Origin: Drosophila persimilis
Lineage: Eukaryota > Arthropoda > Insecta > Diptera > Drosophilidae
Length of the DNA stretch: 64,000 nt
Reading direction: 5' to 3'
NCBI RefSeq assembly: GCF_003286085.1
Contig: NW_020825288.1
Span: 15,066,001-15,130,000, forward strand
In this document: piece by piece, positions 37,901-50,366 of the stretch
Layout: each line of letters starts with the position of its first letter
Numbering within the stretch: the first letter of the stretch is position 1
Program-made: the position numbers and the translations under genes
The notes under the pieces: generated by a model
Told to the model about the DNA's origin: nothing
What the model saw: the letters and a program-made list of their open reading frames with translations, nothing else
Database searches by the model: none

Positions 37901-40609
37901 CGTGGGCGCTTACATTGTTGTACATGCCACATGCCACCACCCACATCCAGCAACCGCTTAGAGATGGCTGGAAAATTATGATGCCTGCGTTTGTTTCTCG
38001 TTTGCGGCGCTCCGCTCCGCTCATTTTAATTTCCACTCGTTTTTTGTGCACCTTTTTTTGGCCTTCGAAAATTACAATAAAAAACAACAACCAAAGCCAG
38101 AGAGCCCGAGAATGGGTGAATGGGAGGAGCAGATTAAACAGTTAGAGAAAAATAGGAAAATTCAAGTGCATTTTTCACTTCACTTTACGGTGCATTCACA
38201 TTTCCGTTGCATTGCATTGCGGAAAAGAGTTAAACAAAAGTGCGCAAAAAATGCACAAAAACCAACACAAAAAACCAAAAAACCAAAAAAAAAAAAAAAA
38301 CAGAACACAGTTTGAGGGCATCAAAAACCGAAAACGGAGCTCCTGCGGATTTTCACAATTTGTCGTCTGGAGTGGGAGATGGGGCAGAGACAGCTTCAGG
38401 AGCGAGCAGGTATCCGTATCGTATCGTATCCCGTATCCCTTTGTTGAGGAACCCCAATACCACAGTCTCTACCAACCCTCGAGCCCTGCCTCTGCCTCGG
38501 CCTCTTCCTCTGCCTCCTCTTTTTTGAAGACCTTTAAGGTATTGCTCGGGCTATGCAATTTTTTGTCATTGTCATCGTTTTGTTGTTGCATGCAACTCAG
38601 GGAATGGCTGGTGGAGAGGTCAGTCGTCCCTTTCGCTGGCTGCTTTTAGGCGCTGGTTGCAAGAGTTGCACTTTTTGCGGCGGCTGCCACTCGTCGCCGT
38701 CGCTGCACTCGGCCCCGACGCCCCGCGCTGCCTGTTGTGTTAAATTTTTTATAAAATTTGCATGCAAAGTGCATTCTCCGCTTTTTTTTGCCTTATTTTT
38801 TGGCATTTTTTTTTTATTTTAATTTCTTAATTAGTTGCTTTTGTGGCCAGACCAGAAAAAAGGGAGCATGGGATGGAGGCTGGGAGGCTGGGAGGCTGGA
38901 ATGGGGGCTTGAAAGCAAAAGTCAAGCCGCCTGCATTTAGGGGTTGCAAGGGTCGCTCCGGGGGTTGCGCTGCGTTCTGGGGGCTTTAAGTCCGAGCAGC
39001 TTTTCAAATTAGTCAAATTGAAATAGCATTAGGCTTTTGATCCGGGCAGATGTCCAGCCTCCCGCCTTCTGCTTCTGCAACCCCGCAATCAAAACCGAAA
39101 ACTATTTAAAATCTAATTTGCATTTCGACTGGGGACTGGTGCAGGGGCCGGGACCGGGGGCAGCCAACAAACAAATGCATAGAATTTTCTTATCCTAAGC
39201 CTCTGAGGATGGGTGGGGGGTTGGGGCGAGGCCAGGAGCTGCATAATCACAAAAATTTGTCATAAAACTTTGGCAGACGCAAAAGTTTTGCGCTGCACAA
39301 AGTCAAAGTCGTTGACGTCGTCATCAAATTTCAATGCTATAGAGAAGAGAAATATAGGGGTGCCGAAAGGACTATCGGAGGGGGAATCCAAGGGGGAGGA
39401 GGGACCACCAGAATTAGTCGTGAATCAACAGCATGCCAATAGGCTATCATTCCCCAAAACCTTGCCTTTAAAGCGATTACAATTCCTGTATCAGAGCCAA
39501 TGTGGTTGCAAGCTGCGGTCGCCTCCTCAAAGGGGGGAAAGGAGTGTGGAAAGTTTTTAATTACCCTCATCAGCGAAATGCAAGGCTCCACTCAAACCAG
39601 AGAAGCCAGAGAGATATAGGCAGGGGCTGAGAGTTTGCTTTGAGACAATTTTGTGCACAAAAAGTTTCATTGGGGTGCCACTGCTCCTGAGAATGAGACC
39701 CAAACTCCTCTGGAATCTATCTATGAACTTTGCTTGTTCTATGATAATTACATTTGAATAATATGCATTTCAGTCACATATACGATACGTAGACCGCAAA
39801 GTGCAACTAATTAATATTAATGACACTAATTTGCCTAAGAGAGTGAGGCACCTGGTGGAAGGGGAGGTGCACTTCCTGTTTGGAATAGCAGACAACCTTT
39901 GGGATACAACAGGATAGCTCGGGAGAGATAGAATCAGAGTTCCCAGGCATAAGCTCTGAAGGAGTGGCCAGAATTATGACTTAAATGCCACTAATCAGAG
40001 GCCTGCCATCAATCTGTGTCACTGGGCAAAAGGAAAGCGAAATGCCATCACCCCCATCAGAGCGAGCGATCCGTATCTCTCGGATGTGGTGTGAAAAGCG
40101 AAATTCTCAACACTTGTGCAAACAGAGGACTGGGCCTGGGCCTCTCAAATGAGTCGATCTTATCTGTAATTGCTTTCGCTCTGAAAGATGCTGCTGCCAG
40201 AAGAGAAGCCTTCGCTTTCTTGGACACTTTAAGGAAGTGACCCAAATTAGGCTTAGAAATGGAAAAGTTTTTGCATTAGCATGCGGCTTTCCACTTTGTC
40301 TTTAGTTTTTAGATTTTCCTCTGGCTCTCGGGGTGGGGCCTGGCTTGTGGGTTCGGTTCTCAGGGCAGGGGCTAAACTTCAAGAAATCGACATTTGCTTG
40401 AGCGTTTTTGTGCTGGGAGTCACGTAGCTGCAGCTGCCACGCTTCCAGGTACGAGTACGAGTACGAGTGCATATCTCGGTGCCATGCTGCAACACACAGC
40501 ATATGCACACACCCGCACGAAGCGAGAAAGAGACAGATTCTCACATCTTATCTGTATCTGCAAACAGACGAGGACATCTCACACTCCACATCCCTATGTC
40601 CCACTCCTT

Positions 40610-40634
40610 CACACACACACACACACACACACAG
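40610..40634. repeat. (CA)n microsatellite
   Basis: A run of alternating CA of about 24 bases. Confidence 0.95.
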
Positions 40635-40794
40635 GCACACGCACGAACGTCATTCCTCAGTCAACACAAACATGAGATGAAGTTGAATTTGTACATCCGC
40701 TTCTTCTACTGCTGCCGCTTCTTCTTATCCACTTCCCTTTCCTTTCTGTTCCTTTTTCTACCTCTACTCGTTTTGGCCTCAGGCTGAAAAATCA

Positions 40795-40885
40795 GTTTTC
40801 ATACTCTTCTTGGAGGGTATTCCTGTTTTAACAGAAGGAAACATTTCCGAATTTCGAGCGAACATCACAAATCTATTCTTAAAGA
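40795..40885 (-). mobile_element. DINE-1-like terminal fragment
   Basis: 'catactcttcttggagggtatt' is followed by 'aacagaaggaaacatttccga' and 'aatctattctt'. This resembles the start of DINE-1/INE-1 in the opposite orientation to the copies at 11.5 and 16.1 kb. The copy is highly diverged. Confidence 0.4.
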
Positions 40886-42342
40886 CCTTTGTATAACTAG
40901 GAACAGCCAGGACATGATTATTTAATCAATCTATCACAAGTTACACGTTCTTAGAGATACGATCCATAACTGAAAACGAGTATCTATATTCGATGTTTCT
41001 CCGAACCCTTTCTCTGACAGAGTATTCCAAGCCTCTGCCTGTGGTCCTTTCTTGTTTGTTGCTGCTGTAGTTGTTGTTGGTCTTCTCACTACTGATTTGT
41101 CGCACGACTTGAATTCTTGATTATGCCGCCAGCTCCAGCTGGGCATGAATTTTGCCAGTATGTGCATTAAAAAACAGATTTTCCAAATAGAAAAAAATGG
41201 AGGGAAAAACAACAAAAAATCGTGAAGGGTCATTAATTATGCGTAAATGAGCTTAATGCATCAATTAATCAAATCAAAGGCGGCACCGGCCAATAGGCAA
41301 ATGCATTTGCCCAGCTGCAATCGGGGATCCCCAGTACCCAGTCCCAGGAGCCGAGCCGTGACTCAGGTCCCGCTTCTCATCCTTCGCCCTGCGTGCCTTT
41401 GTCGTGTCACACAAAAGCGCGAGCTCGCGCCGCGTAGTAACCAACTCTCTATTAGCTCAACGGTGGTTAAGCATCGCGTTCAGTGGTTGTAGGCGTAGGT
41501 CGTGGGTTGTGGCAGAGGGCGTGGGTGTGGTGGTAGCATTTTTAACGGTCTACTAAAACCATAGCAATGAGCAAGTATTAGGGCTACATCAGTCAGCTTT
41601 TGTCAGTGCATATCATCGAAAAGCCTTGACGAAAGCTTTGCAGTAGATGGCGCTGACTAAATGTGTCAGTCTGGCAGCACTATTTGATTTATTTTAATGG
41701 TGTGGCAGGATAGCCACACAAAATGGATGAGAGTTTTTAATTGGAAATAAGCCAAACGAAAATTAAGTACATTCGCGACAGTGTTAATATTTGAGTTCCG
41801 AAATTTTTTTATAAATTAACTTAAGCGCTTTTAAAACTAATATGAAAATGATTTTTAATTGCAGCTGTATAACATCCTTTTACAGTGAACATTAACTATA
41901 GTTTGGAAATAATTTTCATTATTTAGTACAATATATTTATTTTACTACAGCGGTACATCTGCTACGTTTCAATGTGGTTGCACGGACAAGTAATGAGGAA
42001 CAAAACAAGTCAAACATTTTATAAAGGTGCAAGCAGTTTATGACATACACTGCTTTTCATGACACATCGTGTAACGAGCTGGCTGCTATGAAATTCGCTA
42101 GTGAGCAGAGTACTGCCAGACTGTTTAATGAAGACTGTTTATTTCAAAATAGGAATTAAAAACACTGAGCAATAGATGTTAAATATTCTCCCTCTGTGGA
42201 TAGCTTATATTTTACGTAGATTGATGTATGAATAAATTAACTATTGGAACTGCGACTGAGAGTATAGTCTATAGTTTACTTAAATTAAAACAATTTTGCA
42301 CTAAACCATGTAGAGGTGGTAGTGTTAGCCCTTTCCACAGTT

Positions 42343-43183
42343 CTAAGGATTTCTGATCACTTGACGATTAAAGCTGAAGCCAGACAGGGTATAATGCTTG
42401 CTCTTAACAATCTTCACCACTTGCTGAAAGATTCAAGGAAAATCAAGGTGTGGATTAGGAATTAATATAGAAGACGACCTACCATCACCAGCTTGATGAG
42501 AAAAACAGCGAATGTAAGGAAATTAATGCTCATGATGGCTGCTTCGGGTGGGAAATCTATTGCGGCTTCGTCCATCAGGCCACGACGCCTGCGTCTCTTC
42601 CGCTCCGGTGGCTGCCACAGAACCGCGAAATGTTGCTCTGCCGTGAAGTTGGAGAAAGTCAGCTTCGGCATCAGCTAAATACAAAATTGATATTCTTACC
42701 AATCATCCGCATTAGATTGTCACGAAGATTCTGGAGGAGTTTGATCTTCTTTTCAATGCTGAGGGCCGACTTCTTGATCCAGCTGTTCTGCATGGTTTTC
42801 AGAAACTTAAGGAAGCCGTGCATGCTGGGCATCTCGATTTCGCCACCATTTTCTCCTTCTCCGTTGTCTACCGGTGGTTCTGTAGAGTCCTCCTCCTCAT
42901 GGCTCTCTGTCGAATGCGACGAGTGCCTCCGCGATGTAGTCTCCACATTGGGAGTGACCACGACCACAGTATGAACAGGTGCCTTGGTAGAGCTCCCTAA
43001 AATCTGGGAGCTGGTTAAAATATTCGGGTCATTCGGACCTTGACTGAAGCGAATGCGCTGGTACTCAATCCAAGCAGGACTGGGCGTGGTAAAGCCATCC
43101 GAATCCTGGCTTGCGGCTGTCTCCACGCACTCTCTTAAGCTGAGAGCAAACAAAAGGAAGAAACTGAATGGTAATAGTTGCAT
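42343..43183 (-). CDS. Small signal-peptide protein with polybasic site and C-terminal hydrophobic segment, 239 aa
   Basis: Exons 43183-42700, 42637-42483 and 42423-42343 join in phase through 62-nt and 59-nt introns. A cleavable signal peptide is clear at residues 1 to about 20 (LLPFSFFLLFALSL). Residues 25-125 are Ser/Thr/Glu/Pro-rich and probably disordered. An amphipathic basic part follows (WIKKSALSIEKKIKLLQNLR), then a run of basic residues at about 174-180 (RKRRRRR) shaped like a proprotein convertase site. A hydrophobic stretch at about 196-213 (SINFLTFAVFLIKLVM) and a short basic tail complete the protein. It could be a secreted precursor or a single-pass membrane protein. I do not recognise the family. 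A TATA-like sequence on the minus strand near 43,318-43,326 is a possible promoter. The first intron boundaries were chosen because no other acceptor keeps the phase and the hydrophobic C-terminus. Confidence 0.75.
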
Positions 43184-44010
43184 CTTCTTGATTGGAACGT
43201 TGTGGAACTACTGCTGCTGGAAAGTGTGGCACGAGTCACAAAGTGCTGTGCTACGAAAAGAGTGTCAACCGTTGCAAGCCAGCGCTTTTGAGATGGCTTT
43301 CGCAGATGAAGATGAACTATTAAATACCCTCTGGTTAGATCAAGATAATTCGAGACCACATCACGAATTCGGATCCCCTAGTTCTTGTAGTCTTCGAGTT
43401 ACCTTGGTATAGTACCATACAATTGCTGGGAATCACAGCCATGATGAGGATGACGAAAATGCACAGATGCATTCACGACACTCAAATGTCAAGTTTGTTG
43501 TTTATTCATCAGTAGTTTGTTTTCGCTCTTGTGGCAATTGGTACTGCATAAGATCTGAGCTTGTGGTTTTTTTGTTTTATTGATGAATACACGTATGTAT
43601 TTTGCATGTATATTTGATGTACGTAAGTGTTATTCATAAGAGTTGCCATTAGGTGGTTAACAAATTAAAGCTATCGACTAATTTTGATTCTAGAGAAAAA
43701 TTTAGCACACAGAGTTTTCTTGTTTAGCATTTATCAAAGTTATCGTTATCGTTATCGTTACGGAGAGAAGCAGCAGCGAGAGGGAAAACTTACAAGTCTA
43801 GGAGTAACATCGAGAGTGCGGGACGAATAAATGTACACTCAAAGAAAGTACACCCATGGTCTACCCAATTTTAAAAGCTGTACTTAAATTGGATTCAGAA
43901 ATATAGTTCAGATTAGAAAGCTTTAGAAAATGTAGGGTACTAGGTTATAGTTTTCTTCAAGTGGACGTTAAAACAGCTGAATGGAACAGCTGCTTGGCTC
44001 TGCTCTGGGA
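43184..44010. other. Spacer between the small secreted-type gene and PKD
   Basis: I see no gene. The spacer contains a short TATCGT hexamer repeat at about 43,741-43,759. The right end is presumably PKD 3' UTR. Confidence 0.55.
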
Positions 44011-44232
44011 CTATTTGATGTGGCGACAGAGATGGAAACGGACCCACTTTAGCGCTTTGCCGCTGATGGCCTCCACCTTGGGGGAATTCTCGGACAGACG
44101 ATGGCAGTCGGCGCAGTTGCCTGCGGATGGATAACTCTCGGTGGTGCTGTTGGTCAAGATGGGAGTGGGCGTGGTTGTAGGTGTGGGGGTGGTGCCCACT
44201 GATCCACTCAGGTCATTGTCGAAGGTCACAGG
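44011..44232 (-). other. In-frame open region beyond the PKD stop (possible read-through extension)
   Basis: Directly after the PKD stop TGA (followed by C) the same frame stays open for 73 codons to a TAG at 44,011-44,013. The predicted extension begins PVTFDNDLSG, has a Thr/Pro repeat, and ends in a Cys/His-containing part (CADCHR ... FHLCRH). Whether it is translated is unknown; it may simply be 3' UTR. Confidence 0.4.
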
Positions 44233-47200
44233 TCACATGTCACCCGCACAATCCCAGCGTATGTCGTCCGCCTCGTGTGTGAGATAGCGTCCGCCGCCCA
44301 CCTGGGTCTCCAGGGTGCGCAGGTCTCGGTAGGTTTGCTTGTCCTGCAGCCAGTAGTGCAACAGGCTCTTGTCCACTGTGTAGCGCTTTCGCTGCTTCAC
44401 CTGCAGCAGGTTGTTGATCAGATCAATGGCTACGGAATGAGAGATGAAATGGTTAGTCAGAAGGGCAGAAGGAACTCCCCAGGGCACCGGCTCACCATTG
44501 GAGGAGATCTCTTTCCACGGATTGGGGGGATACATGAAGGCGGCATTCTGTATTTGATCGTTGATGTCCTCCTCCTCGTTGAACGGAAATGTGCCGCTCA
44601 GGCTCACATAGATGATCACGCCCACGCTCCACATGTCCAGCGACCGATTGTAGCCCTTGTTCCGGAGCACTTCGGGTGCGAGATAGGCGGGCGTGCCCAC
44701 CACCGAGCGGCGGAAGGACTTCTCGCCAATGATGCGGGCATAGCCAAAGTCGCACAGCTTCACCTGCGGAAATTCTGCGTCCGAGGAGAGCAGCACATTC
44801 TCCGGCTTCAGGTCGCAGTGGACGATGTTCTGCGAGTGCAGGTACTTGAGGGCAATCAGGATCTGGGTGATGAGAAACTTGGTGACGCGCTCGCTTAGCC
44901 GGCCCCTCGCGTGCGACAGGATCATCTCGAGCATGTCGCCCTTCAGCTTCTCCATCACGACGAAGATGCGCTCGGGGGTCTCGAACATCCGCTCCAGGTT
45001 GACGACGCCGCAGTGGCAGATGTTCTGGAGGATGGCCACCTCGTTCTTCAGTTGGGCCTCCTGCTTGGTGGGGAAGCGCAGCTTGTCGATCACCTTGATG
45101 GCCACCTCACGCTTTGTCTTCTTGTGCACGCCGCCGTAGACGACGCCAAACTGTCCGGAGCCGAGCACCTCATCGGGAAATATCTGATAGAGCTGGCCCA
45201 TGTCCTGGACCTGTTCCTCCGATTCACAGCATTCTGTGGTAGATGGAAGATTGGTTAGTTCCTAGCACTCAGAATATAGTATGGGTATAAATATGAGCCA
45301 CTCACGTGTGTTGTTCACATGCATGAAGGCCTGCCGGATGCTTGTCTCCCAGCTCTTGGCGATATCGCTGCCGATGCCGCTGTCCGGGGGCGGTAGGCGC
45401 ACCGCCTGCTCCTCCTTGGCGCCCACGAGGGGATCCTGGCCGACGTAGTAGCTGAGGCTGGGCATGCACAGCTCGAAGCAGTAGTTGGAGTCGGGACGCG
45501 GATCGCGGTGCGCCTCGATGGAGAGGAGCTCCGCCAGCGGCAGCTCCTTGTGGTACTTGCTGCCCTGCTCCGAGACGAACAGCGTGACGGTCTTGGAGTC
45601 TAGGCGCCAGTAGTGGCGCTTGACGGCCTTGTCCAGGGAGGTGAAGTGGACCAGCCACCCCTCCTTCAGGGCCTGGCCGCCGCGCTTCTTCGTGTGCTTC
45701 ACGGACTGCACGATGCGCATCAGCGGGATGTTGGCGCTGGGCGAGGAGGAGGACGAGGACTGAGACTGCTCCGACTGGCCGTCGCTGGACTTTGTCTCCC
45801 CGCCCACGCTGCCGCTGCCACTGCCATCGTCGCCCATCCCTCCGTTGACCAGCTCCGGGGGGGAGTTGTGGGCGTTGGTAAGCGCCTTGGGCGGCTCCCT
45901 GGGTCTCCCTGCAACCAGATTTACACCGCCTCCCATCGCCACCTTGCCGTACTTTCCGTAGTCCGGCTGCGGACTGGGTGAGTCCTCGAAATCGCTGTCA
46001 TCGAACTCCTCGCGGAAGAAGTTGTCCCGCTCCTTGCGCGGCGTCCCGTCCCCGATCTCCGCCTGCATCTGCAGCTGGCTGAGCTGCGCCTCTCCCGTGC
46101 AGTCCAGCGGCACCTTGTCCATGCACTTCTTGTGCGTATTGTACTGGCAGTCGCGGCACTGCAGCCCCTGCTTGAAGAGCCCCTTCAGCAGCTTCTTGCA
46201 CAGCTGGCACACCGTCGGGATCCCGTATGTGTGGACCTGGAACGTGTGCGGGATGCGGAGCGCAGTCAGGCCGTTTCGGCTGCCCGACGAGTGGGTGCGC
46301 TGGTGTCGTCCGGGTATGTTCTGCGGGTGGAGGGGAGAGACGGGGAGAGACTTAATTAGCGAATTGGGTTCCTCTGGAGAAGCGTCTTCAGTCGGCGTAC
46401 CGCACGGGATCGTGTACAGTCCACTCTAACTAATGGACGTAATTGACTAAAACTTATAGTAAAAAATATGACAAGACTGCCTTAAAGTGTCATCGGAGAC
46501 GGAGTGTTATGAATGCCAAGTATCCCTCGGGTAATACTGTGCGGAAGTTCATACGAATATGAAATTATTGCCTTGAGTATTCTTCGTTTGAATTATACAA
46601 ATAGAACAAATTTTTGTGGAGTATTAGGGCCTACACCATGGGGGAATGTATATCCTTTTAGGGGACACAGAGATCATACATATCCTAGGCAACTTTCCTG
46701 TAGGCTTTCACAGAGACTAAGGGGGTACTCCACGAACCCTAAAGAGTTTTCCCCAGGACCTTTAACTCTCTGCTTCGGACACCCCCCCTACGAGTATTTA
46801 AAAGAGTTAATGAGCCATTAAATGTAAGCAAAATGAAAATTTATTCAAAAATGAAGAGAATACAAAAAATAAAAGGGTAAGTACAATTTTAAATACTCGT
46901 AGGGATGCCCCAAACTGTCAACCGCCACCAATACGCACTATTCATTCGCAACACTCACTGGCATTCACACAGATACTCGGCACACACACACACACACATG
47001 TGCGTATGTATGCACACTGGGAGGACGAGGGTTAGGACGAGGATAGCTGACGTGCTTTCCCCACACGTCTACACGTCTGTCCACGAACGTGTCAATTCTT
47101 AATAATGTCATTCATAAGGTCCGACATGCGCTTTACCAGAGAACTGCTGGAGTCATTCCGGCCCGTTGACTCCTCGGCGGAGGAGAGGAGCGACTGCTGT

Positions 47201-48857
47201 GAGCTGCCGGACGGGCTGCGTGGCGTCTGCAGGGTGAAGGAGCGTCTCGATGTGGCGTCATTCGAGCGGTTACAGTTGTTCGGTATTTTCACCACACATC
47301 GCTTGTGATAGTTCTGACCGCAGCCTGTGGGAGGGAGCGAGAAGAAGGATATTGAACTGGCGGATTAGTCCGGCCAAAGGAAAACAGTTGTCATAAATGG
47401 GCCACATACCATCACACTTGAGGCCCTGACGCACCAGGCCGAACAGCATTTCACCGCAGAAATCACAGAATGTCGGCCCCTTGTAGGAATGCACATTGAG
47501 GCTGTGCGGCTTCAGAGTTGGCATCTCGGACGTCGGATACAGGATGGCTGTGGGTGGCAGATAAACGTGGCGGTCAGTCAAAGCCCAGATTGAGGCTCGG
47601 CTAGGGTCTTACGGCTGGCTGTCAATACAATTTCCACCAGGGTCTCGTCCACCACTTCCGCTGCCGAATTGATAATGTGCAGCACATTGGGTGTGCTGTA
47701 GTCGTGCACGAACAGCAGAATCCGCTCCGACAGATACGTGAGTCCGCTATCCGGTATCTGAAATGTGCCACAAGAGTGTTGGAGTTTTACTGGCCATGTC
47801 CATGTCCATTTGCGGTGTTTTGCTTCATTTAACGCTCATTTTTGCATACGGGAGTGCGGGTCTCCCCCCATTATCATATCATATTCGTATTCGTATTCGT
47901 ATCTTAATTGATTGCCTGATAAGATTCAGCGGGCCATATGCACAAAATATCATATCGATTTCAATTGATAGCCAACAACAAAAGATAAATAAAATATGCG
48001 AAAGCTAACTGCAGTGGAACGTCGCTTGGAAAACTCTCTTGAAGCTTCTTTTCTTCAATTTTCCTGTCCATTTTATACTAGTCGATACATATATTGATCC
48101 AGTGGATCCTCCTGTAAATAAACCTTATCGGACACAAAATACGAGTATATCCATACGCATTTCCATTTGGGGGGAGGGACCCTTGGCTATGATAGAAGTG
48201 GCGCGTGGCTCGTGGCGCCCACATGGTCACGAGAGGAGGTGGAGCATGTTCCAAGTCAGGAGCAGCTGTCGTTGCCAGTGCCTCGTTATTGGTCACCGGT
48301 TGCGGCTTGGTTAATTGAATTGGCCATGGATAGCTGCCCTTCCTCCCCACCACCCCATCTCCCTCACGAGAAAGTAAGCGAGTCATGTCTATGTTACTTG
48401 GACTTAATGAAATAAAGCAATTATTCTGCACACATAGACATTTATTAATCTTCCCCTCTCTATCCGCATGGCTCTGGCGAGGGATTCGGACTCTTAATCG
48501 GACTCGGAGGAGCTCCGGAATGGACTTTGTGTTGACTTGACCGCGTTCCACCTCGGCGCAGATGGCAAATAAAAATATTTACTTATTGACATGACCAGCT
48601 CCCAGCTCTGGATCATGCATAATAAACGAAAGCAGATGGTGACCCCGACACCCTTTGGGGTGGTCCCTAGTGGTCCCTAGTTCTTCCAAGACTGCTTCCA
48701 TCCATGCAGACTTCCATGTCCCACATCTTACCTTTGTGTTGATGAAATCACAGGCCATATCCTTGAGTGATTTGAGCGTGAGGGCGGTTACGGGCACGCT
48801 AACTGCATCGCGAATGCTGCCAAATTGGAACAGAAATGTCACCTCGGGCCCCTCCAT
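44233..48857 (-). CDS. PKD: Protein kinase D, complete, 7 coding exons, 848 aa
   Basis: Exons 48857-48732, 47757-47613, 47547-47410, 47324-47137, 46320-45306, 45233-44496 and 44429-44233 are all in phase. The protein is a diacylglycerol-responsive Ser/Thr kinase (CAMK group) acting at Golgi and plasma membranes. Domains: N-terminal region; two C1 zinc fingers at about residues 105-154 ([13 protein letters not shown] ... CGQNYHKRC) and 224-273 ([13 protein letters not shown]); PH domain about 400-535; kinase about 555-815. The kinase has [11 protein letters not shown], catalytic HCDLKPEN and DFG, and the activation loop [16 protein letters not shown] with both serines phosphorylated in mammalian PKD. 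The start is the ATG at 48,857, because the frame upstream reaches a stop with no other ATG. The length agrees with other fly PKDs. The second-last intron (44,430-44,495) is 66 nt without a stop codon, so its retention would add 22 residues inside the kinase domain. Confidence 0.97.
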
Positions 48858-50341
48858 GATGACGGGGACGCTGCCAACGCCAACGCCAGCGCCACTGCCA
48901 ACGCCAAGGCTGGCGCCGCTGCTGCCGTTGGAGGTGCTGTGGTGTCGTTGGGCCACGGTGGCTGTGCTTGCGGAATGGGTGGCTCAATAAAGGATTCTCC
49001 CTTCTCCTGCACTGATTCCTCGACCTTCCGCGACCTCCTTTTGCGCTCTGCTTGAGGTGCTTCCTGTTGTTGCAAATGCCAAGGACGCAATAACTTTTGT
49101 AATAGTTGCCACCGCTATCCTGATTAGTCTTTCTCTGGCGTTGCACTCCTCGTGTTTGCTTCTGGACGATTCCGATGGCTGGCTTTTGTTTGTTTTCCTT
49201 TGGCTCTGCTCTGGCGGGCTGCGGTTTCAGGGGTATTTCAGTCGGTCCCGGCTCTCCGTATAGATCCAGCTATCGGGCAGAATTCCCACGACAGTCATAA
49301 GAGCAAACTGAAAGGATATTATCGAATAAGCTTTTAAGTTTGACGAAAAATGCACTTTACCTAAGTAAGGGCGTAATTACTGAAATTGGAATGCAATTGG
49401 TAACTGTATCCGAAGGGAAAGCCAAAGGGCTGGTCTGGACTGTGGACTGCTTCGGGTCGTGGTGGTGGGATGGAGTGCCGCAAACTGAATCATTTTCCTG
49501 CCTTTGAAAGAGTCATTTGAAACTTTCAATTGCATGCAACTTTATTGCAACTTTTCAGACAGAGGACAGAGTGCAGAGGGCAGAGTGCAGTGGGCGGAAT
49601 GAATAAATGGCTGATAATTAAATATACAATATGTCATTTAAGAACTTTTCCTGGACTTTACTGTTTAATAACAAAGATAGCTAAACTCCCAGAAGGATAT
49701 TTTGGGAAAGAGTAAATGGAAACCTTGTGATTTGTAAAATGCTCACGGAAACTGGAGAAACGAATATCTTTTATAGCGTTAAAGCATACTGTAAGATATA
49801 ATATCTCATCAAAATATCCAATTGATCCAAGAAAAGACATATATCATCTTTACAACATTTTCTTAGACTGTAAAATGACCTGAGGAGTCATTGAAGCGAA
49901 TTTTAAAGAAAAATACAAACAAAAAAACAATTCTAAAACAAAAACAAGAAAAAACTATTATTCATCACAATGATGTGATCGCACACTTTCAGAGTCGACT
50001 GTCTGTTGCTTTTTTGAGGAGAGTTAGTAAGTTAGGTCATGGAGCACGGATCATGGAGAATGGAGCGTGGAGCGTGTATCGCTGAGACAATGGGTCGATA
50101 AATAAAGCGGCAATCGATTCAGCAAGCCGATTCCATTACGTAGACCTCAATTGGGCATATTAATAGACATTATTATACCTATTTATATAAAAAAACAGGT
50201 TGTTAATGGCGATGAGAAAAGTCGTACTCGTACGAGATTATACAGATACGCGATCGGGGCTGGGAAAATGTCAGGATGATTTGAGTTCTTTCCAATTATT
50301 TTCAAGTGGCCTCTGTGACCCATTTACAGAGAGGGGAGTGT

Positions 50342-50366
50342 TTGTGTGTGTGTGTGTGTGTGTGTG
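50342..50366. repeat. (TG)n microsatellite
   Basis: A run of alternating TG of about 25 bases. Confidence 0.95.

Larger units (their letters stand above)
31958..42342. other. Non-coding 10-kb stretch upstream of the Gln/His-rich gene
   Basis: I see no supportable coding exon on either strand. The stretch contains tandem AAGTGGC- and AAACTGC-type repeats (32,308-32,362), a G-rich run at 33,532-33,558, TCTGTA hexamers at 33,940-33,966, GCTGGA hexamers at 34,022-34,052, a GCCTTTTGTC triplicate (34,961-34,990), CA tracts at 37,089, 37,849 and 40,610, and many short GC-poor frames. It presumably holds the gene's promoter and further regulatory sequence, but nothing decisive is readable. Confidence 0.5.

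Noticed and set aside
41446..41520. tRNA-like segment containing 'ttagctcaacggtgg'
   Set aside because: An A-box-like match is present but there is no convincing B box and no pairing acceptor stem.
42675..42699. 25-nt candidate intron in the small secreted-type gene
   Set aside because: Too short for a fly intron and out of phase. A 62-nt intron (42,638-42,699) with a good acceptor restores the phase and was chosen.
44275..45258. Long plus-strand open frames opposite the PKD kinase exon
   Set aside because: Antisense shadow of GC-rich coding sequence; the minus strand carries unmistakable kinase motifs.
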